Source of the DNA: an uncultured Alphaproteobacteria bacterium
GTDB taxonomy: Bacteria; Pseudomonadota; Alphaproteobacteria; Rhodobacterales; Rhodobacteraceae
Direction: 5' to 3'
Assembly: GCA_913031285.1 (NCBI GenBank)
Contig: CAJWEI010000035.1
Coordinates: 1-35,586 of the forward strand
Length of the DNA: 35,586 nucleotides
Made by a program: the position numbers and the translations under genes. How positions within the stretch are numbered: the first letter of the stretch is position 1; each line of letters begins with the position of its first letter. Positions 27,337 to 35,006 of the stretch are shown piece by piece. The notes under the pieces are model-generated. The model was not told the origin of the DNA. It did no database searches and saw only the letters and a program-made list of their open reading frames with translations.

Positions 27337-28580
27337 TAATGCGCCACCCCAGCTGCAACGCTTTCGTCAATGAACTTGCCATCCTTAAAACGCTGAATTC
27401 CAAATTCTTCTGTTAGGGGGGATTGCCCTTTAGCCATCAATTCGGCCATGCCCCAACCAGAACCAGGGATAGCTTTAAAGCCCCCGGTTCCCCAACCGCA
27501 GTTTATAAAACAATTCTCCAGCGGCGTTTTTGACAGAATAGGTGAGCGATCCCCTGTCATATCTACAATGCCACCCCAGCAACGTAGCATCTTTAAACGT
27601 GAAATCATCGGAAACGTTTCTACGAGCGCGCGAACAGTTTCTTCTACATGGTGGAAACTGCCACGTTGCGTATAGTTGTTATAGCCATCTGCACCGCCGC
27701 CAATGACCATCTCGCCCTTATCAGACTGGCTCATGTAACCGTGGACTGTGTTGGCCATGACAACGACATCCATACAAGGCTTGATAGGTTCTGACACAAG
27801 TGCCTGCAGCGCAACTGATTCAACTGGCAGACGGAAGCCAGCCATATCTGCAAGCACTCCTGAGTGGCCTGCTACGACAAGACCGAGCTTGTCACAATCT
27901 ATCGCGCCTTTTGTAGTATCAACGCCCACGACTTTACCGTGTTTCTGACGCACTGCTTTTACTTCGCATTGCTGGATTATATCCATGCCCATATCTGAAC
28001 AGGCCCGGGCATAACCCCACGCCACCGCATCGTGGCGGGCGGTTCCCCCACGCGGTTGCCACAAAGCGCCCAGCACCGGATAACGAGGGCCAGTTAAGTT
28101 TATAATAGGACAGAGCTCTTTTACTTTTTGCGGATCAATAAATTCGGTAGTAACGCCCTGCAATGCATTTGCGTGGGCCGTTCGCTGATACCCGCGGATT
28201 TCATGGTAAGTTTGAGCCAACATCATGACGCCGCGCGGACTGAACATAACATTATAGTTTAATTCTTGGCTCAAGTTTTCATAAAGGCTGCGCGCCTTTT
28301 CATAAATTGCAGCAGAGGGGTCTTGCAGATAATTCGATCGAATGATCGTTGTGTTACGTCCGGTATTTCCACCTCCTAGCCAGCTTTTCTCAATTACTAC
28401 AACATTCGTTATCCCAAAATTGCGGCCTAAATAATAGGCTGTTGCCAAGCCATGCCCACCGGCCCCAACAATGATCACGTCGTATCTCTTCTTAGGCTCA
28501 GGGTTGCGCCAAGCTCGTTCCCATCCCGAATGAAACCTAATGGCTTCTCTAGCGATTGCAAAAGCAGAGTAACGTTTCAT
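27336..28580 (-). CDS. soxB: Sarcosine oxidase beta subunit
   Basis: A 414-residue catalytic flavoprotein of heterotetrameric sarcosine oxidase. The FAD-binding DVIIVGAGGHGLATAYYLG motif lies at about residues 34-52. The RGGTARHDAVAWGYAR segment contains the histidine (His183 here) expected to carry covalent FMN at the subunit interface. WGTGGFKAIPGSG near the C-terminus is the second family signature. The start at 28580 gives MKRYSAFAI, the usual N-terminus; the frame is open further upstream to 28688 but into the divergent region. First gene of soxB-(small ORF)-soxD-soxA-soxG, the sarcosine step of glycine betaine catabolism. Confidence 0.96.
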   Translation of the reverse strand: MKRYSAFAIAREAIRFHSGWERAWRNPEPKKRYDVIIVGAGGHGLATAYYLGRNFGITNVVVIEKSWLGGGNTGRNTTIIRSNYLQDPSAAIYEKARSLYENLSQELNYNVMFSPRGVMMLAQTYHEIRGYQRTAHANALQGVTTEFIDPQKVKELCPIINLTGPRYPVLGALWQPRGGTARHDAVAWGYARACSDMGMDIIQQCEVKAVRQKHGKVVGVDTTKGAIDCDKLGLVVAGHSGVLADMAGFRLPVESVALQALVSEPIKPCMDVVVMANTVHGYMSQSDKGEMVIGGGADGYNNYTQRGSFHHVEETVRALVETFPMISRLKMLRCWGGIVDMTGDRSPILSKTPLENCFINCGWGTGGFKAIPGSGWGMAELMAKGQSPLTEEFGIQRFKDGKFIDESVAAGVAH

Positions 28581-28755
28581 TTGCTTATGGCTCCAGATCC
28601 ATAGTTTCGTGGTTTGTGCCAAAAAAAACCTACACCGGCGACAGTCCACTGCGTCACAAGAAAACACAGATGCGACATCTGTGGTCAAGATTCTCTTAAG
28701 CTCTTTTTAAATCATCCAAGTGCAGTTAGAAATAGGACAGTTTGTCGGAGTGAAA
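28581..28755. promoter_or_regulatory. Divergent promoter region between soxB and ccmI
   Basis: These 175 bases separate two outward-reading operons. I could not identify a defensible promoter or operator. GGAG at 28747-28750, five bases before the ccmI ATG, is its ribosome binding site. Confidence 0.4.
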
Positions 28756-29991
28756 ATGGAATTTTGGATTATTATCACAGCCTGCTCAACAATTGTTGCT
28801 GGATTTTTGGTTTTTTCGCTTCGATCTGTCAAGCCTGTGTTAGACAAGGATGATGTTGAGCTGCAATTTTACAAATCTCAGTTGACAGAAACCGCGCGTG
28901 ATGTAGAGCGTGGTATTATCTTAGAGGACGAGGCAGAACGGCTTCGTACCGAGATTTCTCGCAGAATTCTCAAACTAGATGCGCGTCAACCTTTACTGAG
29001 AGCATCAGTGTCATCAAACTGGCTTGCCGTCATGTCTGCGGTAATTTTTCTATCAGTCATCGGTGGCAGTGTTGGACTTTATTCTTATCTAGGGTCACCC
29101 GGATATAGTAATCTATCCCAAGCAGACCGCATTTCCTTTGCAGAGGAAAGTTATAATACGCGCCCATCGCTGCACGAAAGCTTGTTACGTCTGCCAGCAA
29201 CGCTTAAGATTGAACCAAATGAAAATTACATCGAATTAGTCGTCAAACTTCGCAAGACGGTCAAAGCGCGCCCCGACGACCTCGAAGGTCATCTTCTCCT
29301 CTCTCGAGTAGAAACTGGCCTTCAGAATTTTCTTGCAGCTAGTACAGCGCTTAGTAAGGCAATCAAAATAAAAGGTGACAACGCAACCGCTGAAGATTTC
29401 TTTGATTATTCTGAGCTGCTCATTTTAGCCGCTCAAGGATATGTTTCCCCCGAAGCTGAGGATGCGTTGAATCAAGTCCTAAAGCGCGATATCAAATTTT
29501 CCGCGGCGCATTATTACGTCGGTCTAATGATGGCCCAAAATGACCGGCCAGACCGAGCCTTTCAAATTTGGCGCAGGTTGCTGATGCAAACGCCCCAAGA
29601 TAGCCCCTGGATCGAACCGATCCGCAACCAGATAGAAAAAGTTGCTATTGCCGCTGGCGTGAACGATTTTGAGCTTCCCAAATTGACCAAAGCCGAACCA
29701 GTAACACCACTACGCGGGCCAAGTCAGGCCGATTTAAAAACGGCCGAAGGTTTGAGTAACATCCAGCGTATGGATATGATCCGTAGCATGGTTGAAGGGC
29801 TATCTGAGCGTTTGGCCAACGAGGGCGGGACCGCCCAAGAATGGGCTCAATTGATCCGCGCTCTAATTGTTCTCGATGACAAAGGTCAAGCAATAGCAGT
29901 CTGGAAAAACGCCAAATCAGTTTTTGCTGAACACCCCAAAGATCTGGCAATCATTACAAGTGTGGCAAAAGAAACGGGCATTATAGAATGA
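28756..29991 (+). CDS. ccmI: CcmI, cytochrome c biogenesis apocytochrome chaperone
   Basis: A 411-residue inner-membrane protein. An N-terminal membrane segment (residues 3-22), a cytoplasmic loop with the LQFYKSQLTETARDVERGIILEDEAER pattern (about residues 37-60) that is diagnostic for CcmI, and a second membrane segment (about 90-112) are followed by a periplasmic TPR domain that binds apocytochrome c tails. It belongs with the ccmABCDG genes, which lie about 26 kb away in this window. The start at 28756 has GGAG five bases upstream; an ATG at 28720 in the same frame adds polar residues before the membrane segment. Overlaps ruvX by ATGA. Confidence 0.93.
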   Translation: MEFWIIITACSTIVAGFLVFSLRSVKPVLDKDDVELQFYKSQLTETARDVERGIILEDEAERLRTEISRRILKLDARQPLLRASVSSNWLAVMSAVIFLSVIGGSVGLYSYLGSPGYSNLSQADRISFAEESYNTRPSLHESLLRLPATLKIEPNENYIELVVKLRKTVKARPDDLEGHLLLSRVETGLQNFLAASTALSKAIKIKGDNATAEDFFDYSELLILAAQGYVSPEAEDALNQVLKRDIKFSAAHYYVGLMMAQNDRPDRAFQIWRRLLMQTPQDSPWIEPIRNQIEKVAIAAGVNDFELPKLTKAEPVTPLRGPSQADLKTAEGLSNIQRMDMIRSMVEGLSERLANEGGTAQEWAQLIRALIVLDDKGQAIAVWKNAKSVFAEHPKDLAIITSVAKETGIIE

Positions 29992-30464
29992 TATACAATA
30001 ATATTAGCGAGTTTGCCCAAATTCTGACGCCCGTCAAAGCATTGGTCGGGCTTGACCTTGGGACCAAAACAATCGGCGTTGCGGTCTCTGACCACCTTGG
30101 ATGCGTCGCAACACCATTGGAAACGATCAAGCGGACCAAATTTACGACGGATGCTGAACGGTTGATCAAGATCTGCCGGGCCCGCGATGTAGGTGCACTC
30201 ATTCTGGGATTGCCACGCAACATGGATGGAAGTGAAGGCCCACGAGCACAATCAACACGCGCTTTTGCTCGTAACCTTAGCGCCAAAATATCTTTACCTC
30301 TCACCTTTTGGGATGAACGATTATCCACGGTTGCGGCAGAAAAAGCTCTATTAGAGGCGGATACAACTCGAAAACGTCGTTCAGAAGTCATAGATCACGT
30401 CGCAGCATCCTATATCCTTCAAGGAGCACTCGATCGATTAGGGTACTTAAAGACGCATGAATAA
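29988..30464 (+). CDS. ruvX: RuvX/YqgF, putative Holliday junction resolvase / pre-16S rRNA nuclease
   Basis: A 158-residue RNase H-like nuclease. The N-terminal GLDLGTKTIGVAVSD motif holds the first catalytic Asp; GLPRNMDGSEGPRAQSTR, the FWDERLSTVAAE motif and the C-terminal DHVAASYILQGALD motif supply the remaining acidic residues and structure. Family members process 16S rRNA 5' ends or resolve recombination junctions. It is coupled to ccmI (ATGA) and to the next gene (8-base overlap). Confidence 0.95.
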   Translation: MIYNNISEFAQILTPVKALVGLDLGTKTIGVAVSDHLGCVATPLETIKRTKFTTDAERLIKICRARDVGALILGLPRNMDGSEGPRAQSTRAFARNLSAKISLPLTFWDERLSTVAAEKALLEADTTRKRRSEVIDHVAASYILQGALDRLGYLKTHE

Positions 30465-30699
30465 CGAAAGCTCAGAATCAACGGACCATCTTTGGAAACG
30501 TGACGAGATTGAGTCTCCTTGCATCAAACTGTGTACTATCCATCCTGTGGACAAGGTCTGTGCGGGATGCTACCGCTCGCTTAATGAAATTGGCCGCTGG
30601 TCGCAGATGAGCGCTGAAGAAAGAGCACGTATTATGGCCCAACTGCCGATGCGCGGCGCTGTGCCAAAAAAACGCCGCGGGGGACGAAAGACAGTCTGA
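30457..30699 (+). CDS. DUF1289 small cysteine-rich protein
   Basis: An 80-residue protein with the DUF1289 pattern SPCIKLCTIHP...VCAGCYRSLNEIGRWSQMS (four Cys, about residues 21-41), followed by an EERARIMAQLP helix and a basic tail. The Cys pattern suggests a metal-binding ribbon; function unknown. It overlaps the ruvX stop by 8 bases (ATGAATAA), so it is in the ccmI-ruvX operon. Confidence 0.88.
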   Translation: MNNESSESTDHLWKRDEIESPCIKLCTIHPVDKVCAGCYRSLNEIGRWSQMSAEERARIMAQLPMRGAVPKKRRGGRKTV

Positions 30700-31140
30700 A
30701 GCGAGGTTAAAGGCGACAATTGCGGTAGCAGTGGCCAAATCTCGAACACGGCTAATACATTTAAAATTTAGTAGAACAACGTGGACACTTTTTCAAGTTT
30801 AAGGCGCATGCGGCAGGTCATAAACGCTTTGTGCAGTTCTCCATCAAAAACTTTGTGTTGTATCTGTTTTTCACTATCAGACCAGTTTCTCTTTATTGAT
30901 GAACAAAAATAAAATAGAAAGAATGAATTGAGCAAAGGCCAAGCCCTTTGGTTTGTTCGTTTTGGTGCGGATCTAAAGACATCTACTATGGGCCAGATCA
31001 ATCCGTTCTAGTCTACTTAACCCTCTCATCTGTTTTAACATCTGGCGTTACTAAAAGCTTGTTGGCCCCTTGCGTCGGTAAGCTGGTGTTCTCAATAAAG
31101 TTCCCGACCATCTCAGCACCTTACGGGCGAACTTAAGTTG
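30700..31140. other. Intergenic stretch without a recognised gene
   Basis: These 441 bases between the DUF1289 gene and the DUF1272 pseudogene have several short open frames on both strands (for example 30948-31136 plus and 30768-31001 minus) but none resembles a known family or has a ribosome site. The two flanking units converge here, so decayed 3' material is plausible. No hairpin with a U-run was found. Confidence 0.5.
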
Positions 31141-31497
31141 TTAATACACTATTAAATAACCGCTTCGAACCTCTGCAAAATATTGTCTATCATCAGGAGA
31201 CGTATCTTTCAACTGATCCACCATATCACCAATTTCTATCCTGCTAAACCTTGTGTGTTTGCGTACTTGACTGGCCGGATGATGGCTCAGTCCAAGCGAA
31301 GGCTGGCAGCAATAAACCTTTTTGGGCCAGATTGGACGCAGCGCTAAACCACCGCCCCAAGATGGACAAACATTTTGCAGTATGCTCTCAACCCAGTTGT
31401 CTCAGTAGGTAGATTCATAGGAGCATATGCTTGCTTAAGTGCTATCAGGCAGTAAGTCTTTGTCGCAAACCTCGCAATTGGGTTTAATTTCAAGCAT
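31141..31497 (-). pseudogene. DUF1272 zinc-ribbon protein gene with two in-frame stops
   Basis: One continuous 119-codon frame from ATG 31497 to TAA 31141 matches DUF1272 along its length: MLEIKPNCEVCDKDLLPDST at the start, then ASICSYE, CPSWGGGL and LRPIWPKK. It is interrupted by TAA at codon 21 and TGA at codon 32. Cysteines expected in the family are lost at four places (one Cys to Ser in the SYE-T segment, one at the TGA, one Cys to Trp soon after, and PNCGG read as PSWGG). A C-terminal extension (RIEIGDMVDQLKDTSPDDRQ) is intact. It sits 15 bases downstream of the dioxygenase-like gene, so it was once in the same operon. A working selenocysteine reading is unlikely because TAA also interrupts. 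Confidence 0.85.
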
Positions 31498-31512
31498 ATA
31501 TAAGTTCCCTTA

Positions 31513-32280
31513 TTAAAGATCAGCCCATTTTGAAACATCGGTTAGTTGCGGACGTAAATAAGCTATCATACGACCTTCTTTTGGTGCAGATGCGCCCTCT
31601 GCCCAAGGCGCAATACCATGAAGAGCAAGGCGGTGAACGACATAAACCTCTCCAGGGTCAGCATGCACAGCAACCCTCGGACAAGTGTCGAACACTTGGC
31701 GTCGCGCCGCTTTATAGACATCTGTCAGATCGACAGTATGCCACCTCTGGGGCGGGGTGTCACTAAAAGCTTTTTCAAATGTTTGGGCCATAATGATATG
31801 CGAGCCTTCCCATATTACCAATGGGCTAGCCTTTGGCGAACAGGAATTGAGCGGCACCCCAAGAATGTATGCATGCGGTTCCTTAAGCATTCTGCGCCGC
31901 GCCTCTCCCACTGGCAAAAGCCCATCAACATGAGCCGCATCACGTTTGCGGCGATAGTTGAACGCAGCTTCACCTTCGTCCTTACGAAGTTTTGGATAGC
32001 CCTTATAGATCACAGAAAGCTGGGCGGGGTGCATTGGCTTTGTGTCTACTTGTGATAGCCAATCCATCACCCGACCTTTAAGTGGAGTTCCAGCAATTGT
32101 CCCGACTTTACAGGAGGGAAGCGCATCCACTCCTACAAACCACGTGCCTTCACATTGTAGCCACTCAGCCTGCATATTGGGATCAGCAATTACACCAAGC
32201 GCATCTCGATGCGCTGCATCTACCCAGGCGGCAATGTCGAGATCATAGTCAAATTTTATCCAGCCCCTGTGATCAAACAT
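31513..32280 (-). CDS. Phytanoyl-CoA dioxygenase-like Fe(II)/2-oxoglutarate oxygenase
   Basis: A 255-residue soluble protein with the double-stranded beta-helix oxygenase metal triad: His117 and Asp119 in AAHVDGLLP and a distal His221 in RLALHGIAPW, plus Arg237 in RMIAYLRP for 2-oxoglutarate. This fits the PhyH-like branch, which hydroxylates varied small molecules; the substrate cannot be assigned. The ribosome site is weak. It is followed by the DUF1272 pseudogene and is divergent from the CoA-ligase gene. Confidence 0.75.
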   Translation of the reverse strand: MFDHRGWIKFDYDLDIAAWVDAAHRDALGVIADPNMQAEWLQCEGTWFVGVDALPSCKVGTIAGTPLKGRVMDWLSQVDTKPMHPAQLSVIYKGYPKLRKDEGEAAFNYRRKRDAAHVDGLLPVGEARRRMLKEPHAYILGVPLNSCSPKASPLVIWEGSHIIMAQTFEKAFSDTPPQRWHTVDLTDVYKAARRQVFDTCPRVAVHADPGEVYVVHRLALHGIAPWAEGASAPKEGRMIAYLRPQLTDVSKWADL

Positions 32281-32458
32281 GATTTTTTATATTCCTTTAA
32301 CTTACCTTAACTCATTCATAGATTGTCCTACAACGTGGCTTTCGTCGTGTCAGTCATTTAATTACACCATAAATTACACATAACGACTTCCAAGGTCTTG
32401 CAGTTAGGCACCCTCTTTCTGTAGCATGATGCGTAAATAGGCTGCGGTATGAGAAGTT
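32281..32458. promoter_or_regulatory. Divergent region between the dioxygenase-like and CoA-ligase genes
   Basis: These 178 AT-rich bases must hold promoters for both directions. No operator or strong inverted repeat was recognised. Confidence 0.35.
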
Positions 32459-33985
32459 ATGATCGATACACTTTCCGATATGATAAAAACCCACCCAGAC
32501 AAAGCTCTTGCAATTGGCGGAAAAGCATCAGAATGGATGTCTTACAAGTCCTTGCGTGACTTGAGCGATGAGATTGGTAACTCTCTGCATAACATGGGTC
32601 TAGGGCGCGGCGACCGGGTCGCCATTGTCCTTCCAAACGGGCCAGACATGGCAGCAGCCTTCGTGACATTGGCTCAATGGGTTATAACAGCACCGCTGAA
32701 CCCAACCTATAAAAAGGATGAATTTTCATTTTATATTAGCGATTTAAACGCAAAAGCTATTGTATTCTTAGAGGGTTATGATGGTCCTGCTCTGGGTGCA
32801 GCCAAAATGCTTGGTACTGCGATTGTGTGGCTGCGCCCGACTGGAAAATATGCCGGTTCTTTCAGCCTTCATTGCGATAAAAAAATTTTTGGTACGCCAG
32901 ATACCCGCGCACCAGAAGCCAAAGATATCGCTTTGATCCTGCATACATCTGGAACAACATCGCAGCCGAAAATTGTGCCTCTTCTGCAAAGAAATCTGAC
33001 CGCTTCAGCCAATAATATCGCCACTTCATTGGCTCTGAGGCCTCAAGATCGAGGTCTAAATGTGATGCCGCTTTTTCACATTCACGGCTTAGTGGCATCA
33101 ATTTCTGCATCTCTTTACGCTGGTGCACAGATCTTTTGTTCGGATGGTTTTGATGCCTTAAAATTTTTTGGACTATTGTCCGAACACAAGCCGACCTGGT
33201 ATACAGCGGTTCCCACGATGCATCAGGCCATCCTTTCTCGTGCAGGGCGCAATCAAGATGTTATTGACACTGTCGCCCTGCGTTTTTTACGCTCTTCATC
33301 AGCATCTCTGCCACCGCAGGTCTTTTCTTCGCTCGTAGAAACCTTTAAAGCCCCAGTAATTGAGAGCTATGGGATGACTGAAGCTGCGCATCAAATGGCG
33401 TCAAATCCTCTCCCTCCGCTTGCCCAAAAGCCAGGATGCGTGGGCATCGCCGCAGGACCGTTGATAAAAATTGCAGATGAAACGGTCAATAAGCTTATTC
33501 AAGGTTTAGGCGAGATTGTTATTTCTGGTCGCAATGTCACCCCGGGCTATGAAAGCAACCCTGAGTCCAATGCCAAGAACTTTTTTGAAGCCGAAGGTGC
33601 ACACTGGTTCCGCACTGGTGATCAAGGACAATTTGATGAAGAAGGGTATCTCTGGCTGAAAGGTCGGTTGAAAGAAATTATAAACCGTGGCGGAGAAAAG
33701 ATTTCCCCGCGGGAGGTTGACGAGATTTTAATGGACCATCCAGCTGTATCACAGGCCGTTACATTTGCGCTTCCGCATGACAAACTTGGAGAAGACGTAG
33801 CCGCCGCAGTTGTTTTACGCGACGGGAGTAATGCGGATGAAAAGGCATTGAAAGAGTTCGCCGAAGAACGCCTATCATCTTTCAAAGTACCTCGTAAAAT
33901 ACTGATAGTTGATAATATTCCTAAAGGTTCTACCGGAAAACTGCAGCGTATCGGGCTTCATGATAAGCTTGGGTTGGGTGGGTAA
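32459..33985 (+). CDS. AMP-forming acyl-CoA ligase, oxalate-CoA ligase (AAE3/Pcs60) type
   Basis: A 508-residue adenylating enzyme. The P-loop-like motif is HTSGTTSQPK (about residues 161-170), followed by PLFHIHGLVASI, YGMTEAAHQMASNPLPP (about 303-319), GYLWLKGRLKEIINRGGEKISPREVD (about 395-420) and the C-terminal Lys in PKGSTGKLQR. The MTEAAHQM(A/C)SNPLPP context and GCVGIAAGP are those of the oxalate-CoA ligase group, but other short-chain acids are possible. The C-terminal hinge and catalytic Lys are intact. It precedes the ketopantoate-reductase-like gene by one base. Confidence 0.8.
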   Translation: MIDTLSDMIKTHPDKALAIGGKASEWMSYKSLRDLSDEIGNSLHNMGLGRGDRVAIVLPNGPDMAAAFVTLAQWVITAPLNPTYKKDEFSFYISDLNAKAIVFLEGYDGPALGAAKMLGTAIVWLRPTGKYAGSFSLHCDKKIFGTPDTRAPEAKDIALILHTSGTTSQPKIVPLLQRNLTASANNIATSLALRPQDRGLNVMPLFHIHGLVASISASLYAGAQIFCSDGFDALKFFGLLSEHKPTWYTAVPTMHQAILSRAGRNQDVIDTVALRFLRSSSASLPPQVFSSLVETFKAPVIESYGMTEAAHQMASNPLPPLAQKPGCVGIAAGPLIKIADETVNKLIQGLGEIVISGRNVTPGYESNPESNAKNFFEAEGAHWFRTGDQGQFDEEGYLWLKGRLKEIINRGGEKISPREVDEILMDHPAVSQAVTFALPHDKLGEDVAAAVVLRDGSNADEKALKEFAEERLSSFKVPRKILIVDNIPKGSTGKLQRIGLHDKLGLGG

Positions 33986-33986
33986 T

Positions 33987-35006
33987 ATGACAAAAATTTG
34001 CATCTTTGGCGCTGGAGCTATTGGCGGATATCTTGCGCATGCTCTGCACAAAGGCGGGGCAGAAGTTGCTCTTGTCGCTCGCGGAGCGCATCTTGAGGCG
34101 ATAAAACAAAACGGTCTTACACTTATCAAAGAAGGACAACGGGAAACCCTTGCGATGCATGCGACTGATGCTCCAGAAGAGTTGGGACCTCAGGACTATG
34201 TCATCTCTGCGCTAAAGGCTCATTCCGTCGCGCCAGTCATAGATCGCTTTCATTGCCTATTGGCGGATCATACTGCCGTTGTCCCTGCAGTTAATGGAAT
34301 ACCTTGGTGGTATTTTTATAAATCCAAAAGCGGAACTTTGCTAGAAAGTAAATGGCTTGAGACCGTTGATCCGGACGGTGTACAATGGCAAAATTTTGGC
34401 CCGGAACGCGCAATTGGCTGCGTTGTCTATCCTGCCTGTGAAATATCCAAGCCCGGCGAAGTGACGCACCGTTCCGGCAATCGTTTTACATTAGGCGAAC
34501 CGGACGGGGAACCTACCGAACGTGTTATGACCCTATCCAAACTCATGCGAAAAGGAGGGTTGCGAGCGCCCGTTAAATCAAGGCTGCGGGATGAACTGTG
34601 GATTAAGCTCTGGGGGAACTGTACCTTCAATCCTGTTTCAGCCCTCACCGGTGCGAGCCTTGATCTGATTGGCAATGACCCCGCCTGCCGCCAAGTCATC
34701 CAAAATGCGATGGCCGAGTGCCAGAAAGTTGGAGAAGCAGTCGGTGCGCACTTTAATGTCGATATAGAGCGCCGTATTAATGGCGCTGCCAAAATTATTG
34801 GGCATAAACCCTCTACACGTCATGACATTGAAAAGAACCGCCCGATGGAACTCGATGCTTTGACTAGCACGGTGCTAGAACTTGCCCGCAAATTGGGAAT
34901 CAGCACTCCAGTACTAGACTCTCTTGCCGCACTCGTCCGATTGCAAGGCAATGTTCTAGGGCTGTATGAACGGCGGCCAGAGGTAGAGGCAGTTATCTTG
35001 GCCTGA
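33987..35006 (+). CDS. 2-dehydropantoate 2-reductase family protein (PanE-like)
   Basis: A 339-residue NADP-dependent 6-phosphogluconate-dehydrogenase-fold reductase. The nucleotide motif GAGAIGGYLA starts at about residue 8, an AxxNGIPWWYF segment follows, and the catalytic WIKLWGNCTFNPVSALTG motif with its Lys lies near residues 206-223. The NGIPWWYF-containing branch is common in proteobacteria outside pantothenate operons, so reduction of another 2-oxo acid is possible. The start at 33987 is one base after the ligase stop; GGTGGG just upstream serves as ribosome site. An in-frame ATG at 33909 lies inside the ligase gene. Confidence 0.82.
   Translation: MTKICIFGAGAIGGYLAHALHKGGAEVALVARGAHLEAIKQNGLTLIKEGQRETLAMHATDAPEELGPQDYVISALKAHSVAPVIDRFHCLLADHTAVVPAVNGIPWWYFYKSKSGTLLESKWLETVDPDGVQWQNFGPERAIGCVVYPACEISKPGEVTHRSGNRFTLGEPDGEPTERVMTLSKLMRKGGLRAPVKSRLRDELWIKLWGNCTFNPVSALTGASLDLIGNDPACRQVIQNAMAECQKVGEAVGAHFNVDIERRINGAAKIIGHKPSTRHDIEKNRPMELDALTSTVLELARKLGISTPVLDSLAALVRLQGNVLGLYERRPEVEAVILA

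Noticed and set aside
30948-31136. 62-codon plus-strand frame MVCSFWCGSKD
   Set aside because: No ribosome site, no family resemblance and isolated from other genes.
31402-31437. TGA at codon 32 of the DUF1272 frame as selenocysteine recoding (it falls where a Cys is expected)
   Set aside because: A TAA interrupts the same frame at codon 21, other ligand Cys are lost, and no SECIS-like hairpin is evident after the TGA.
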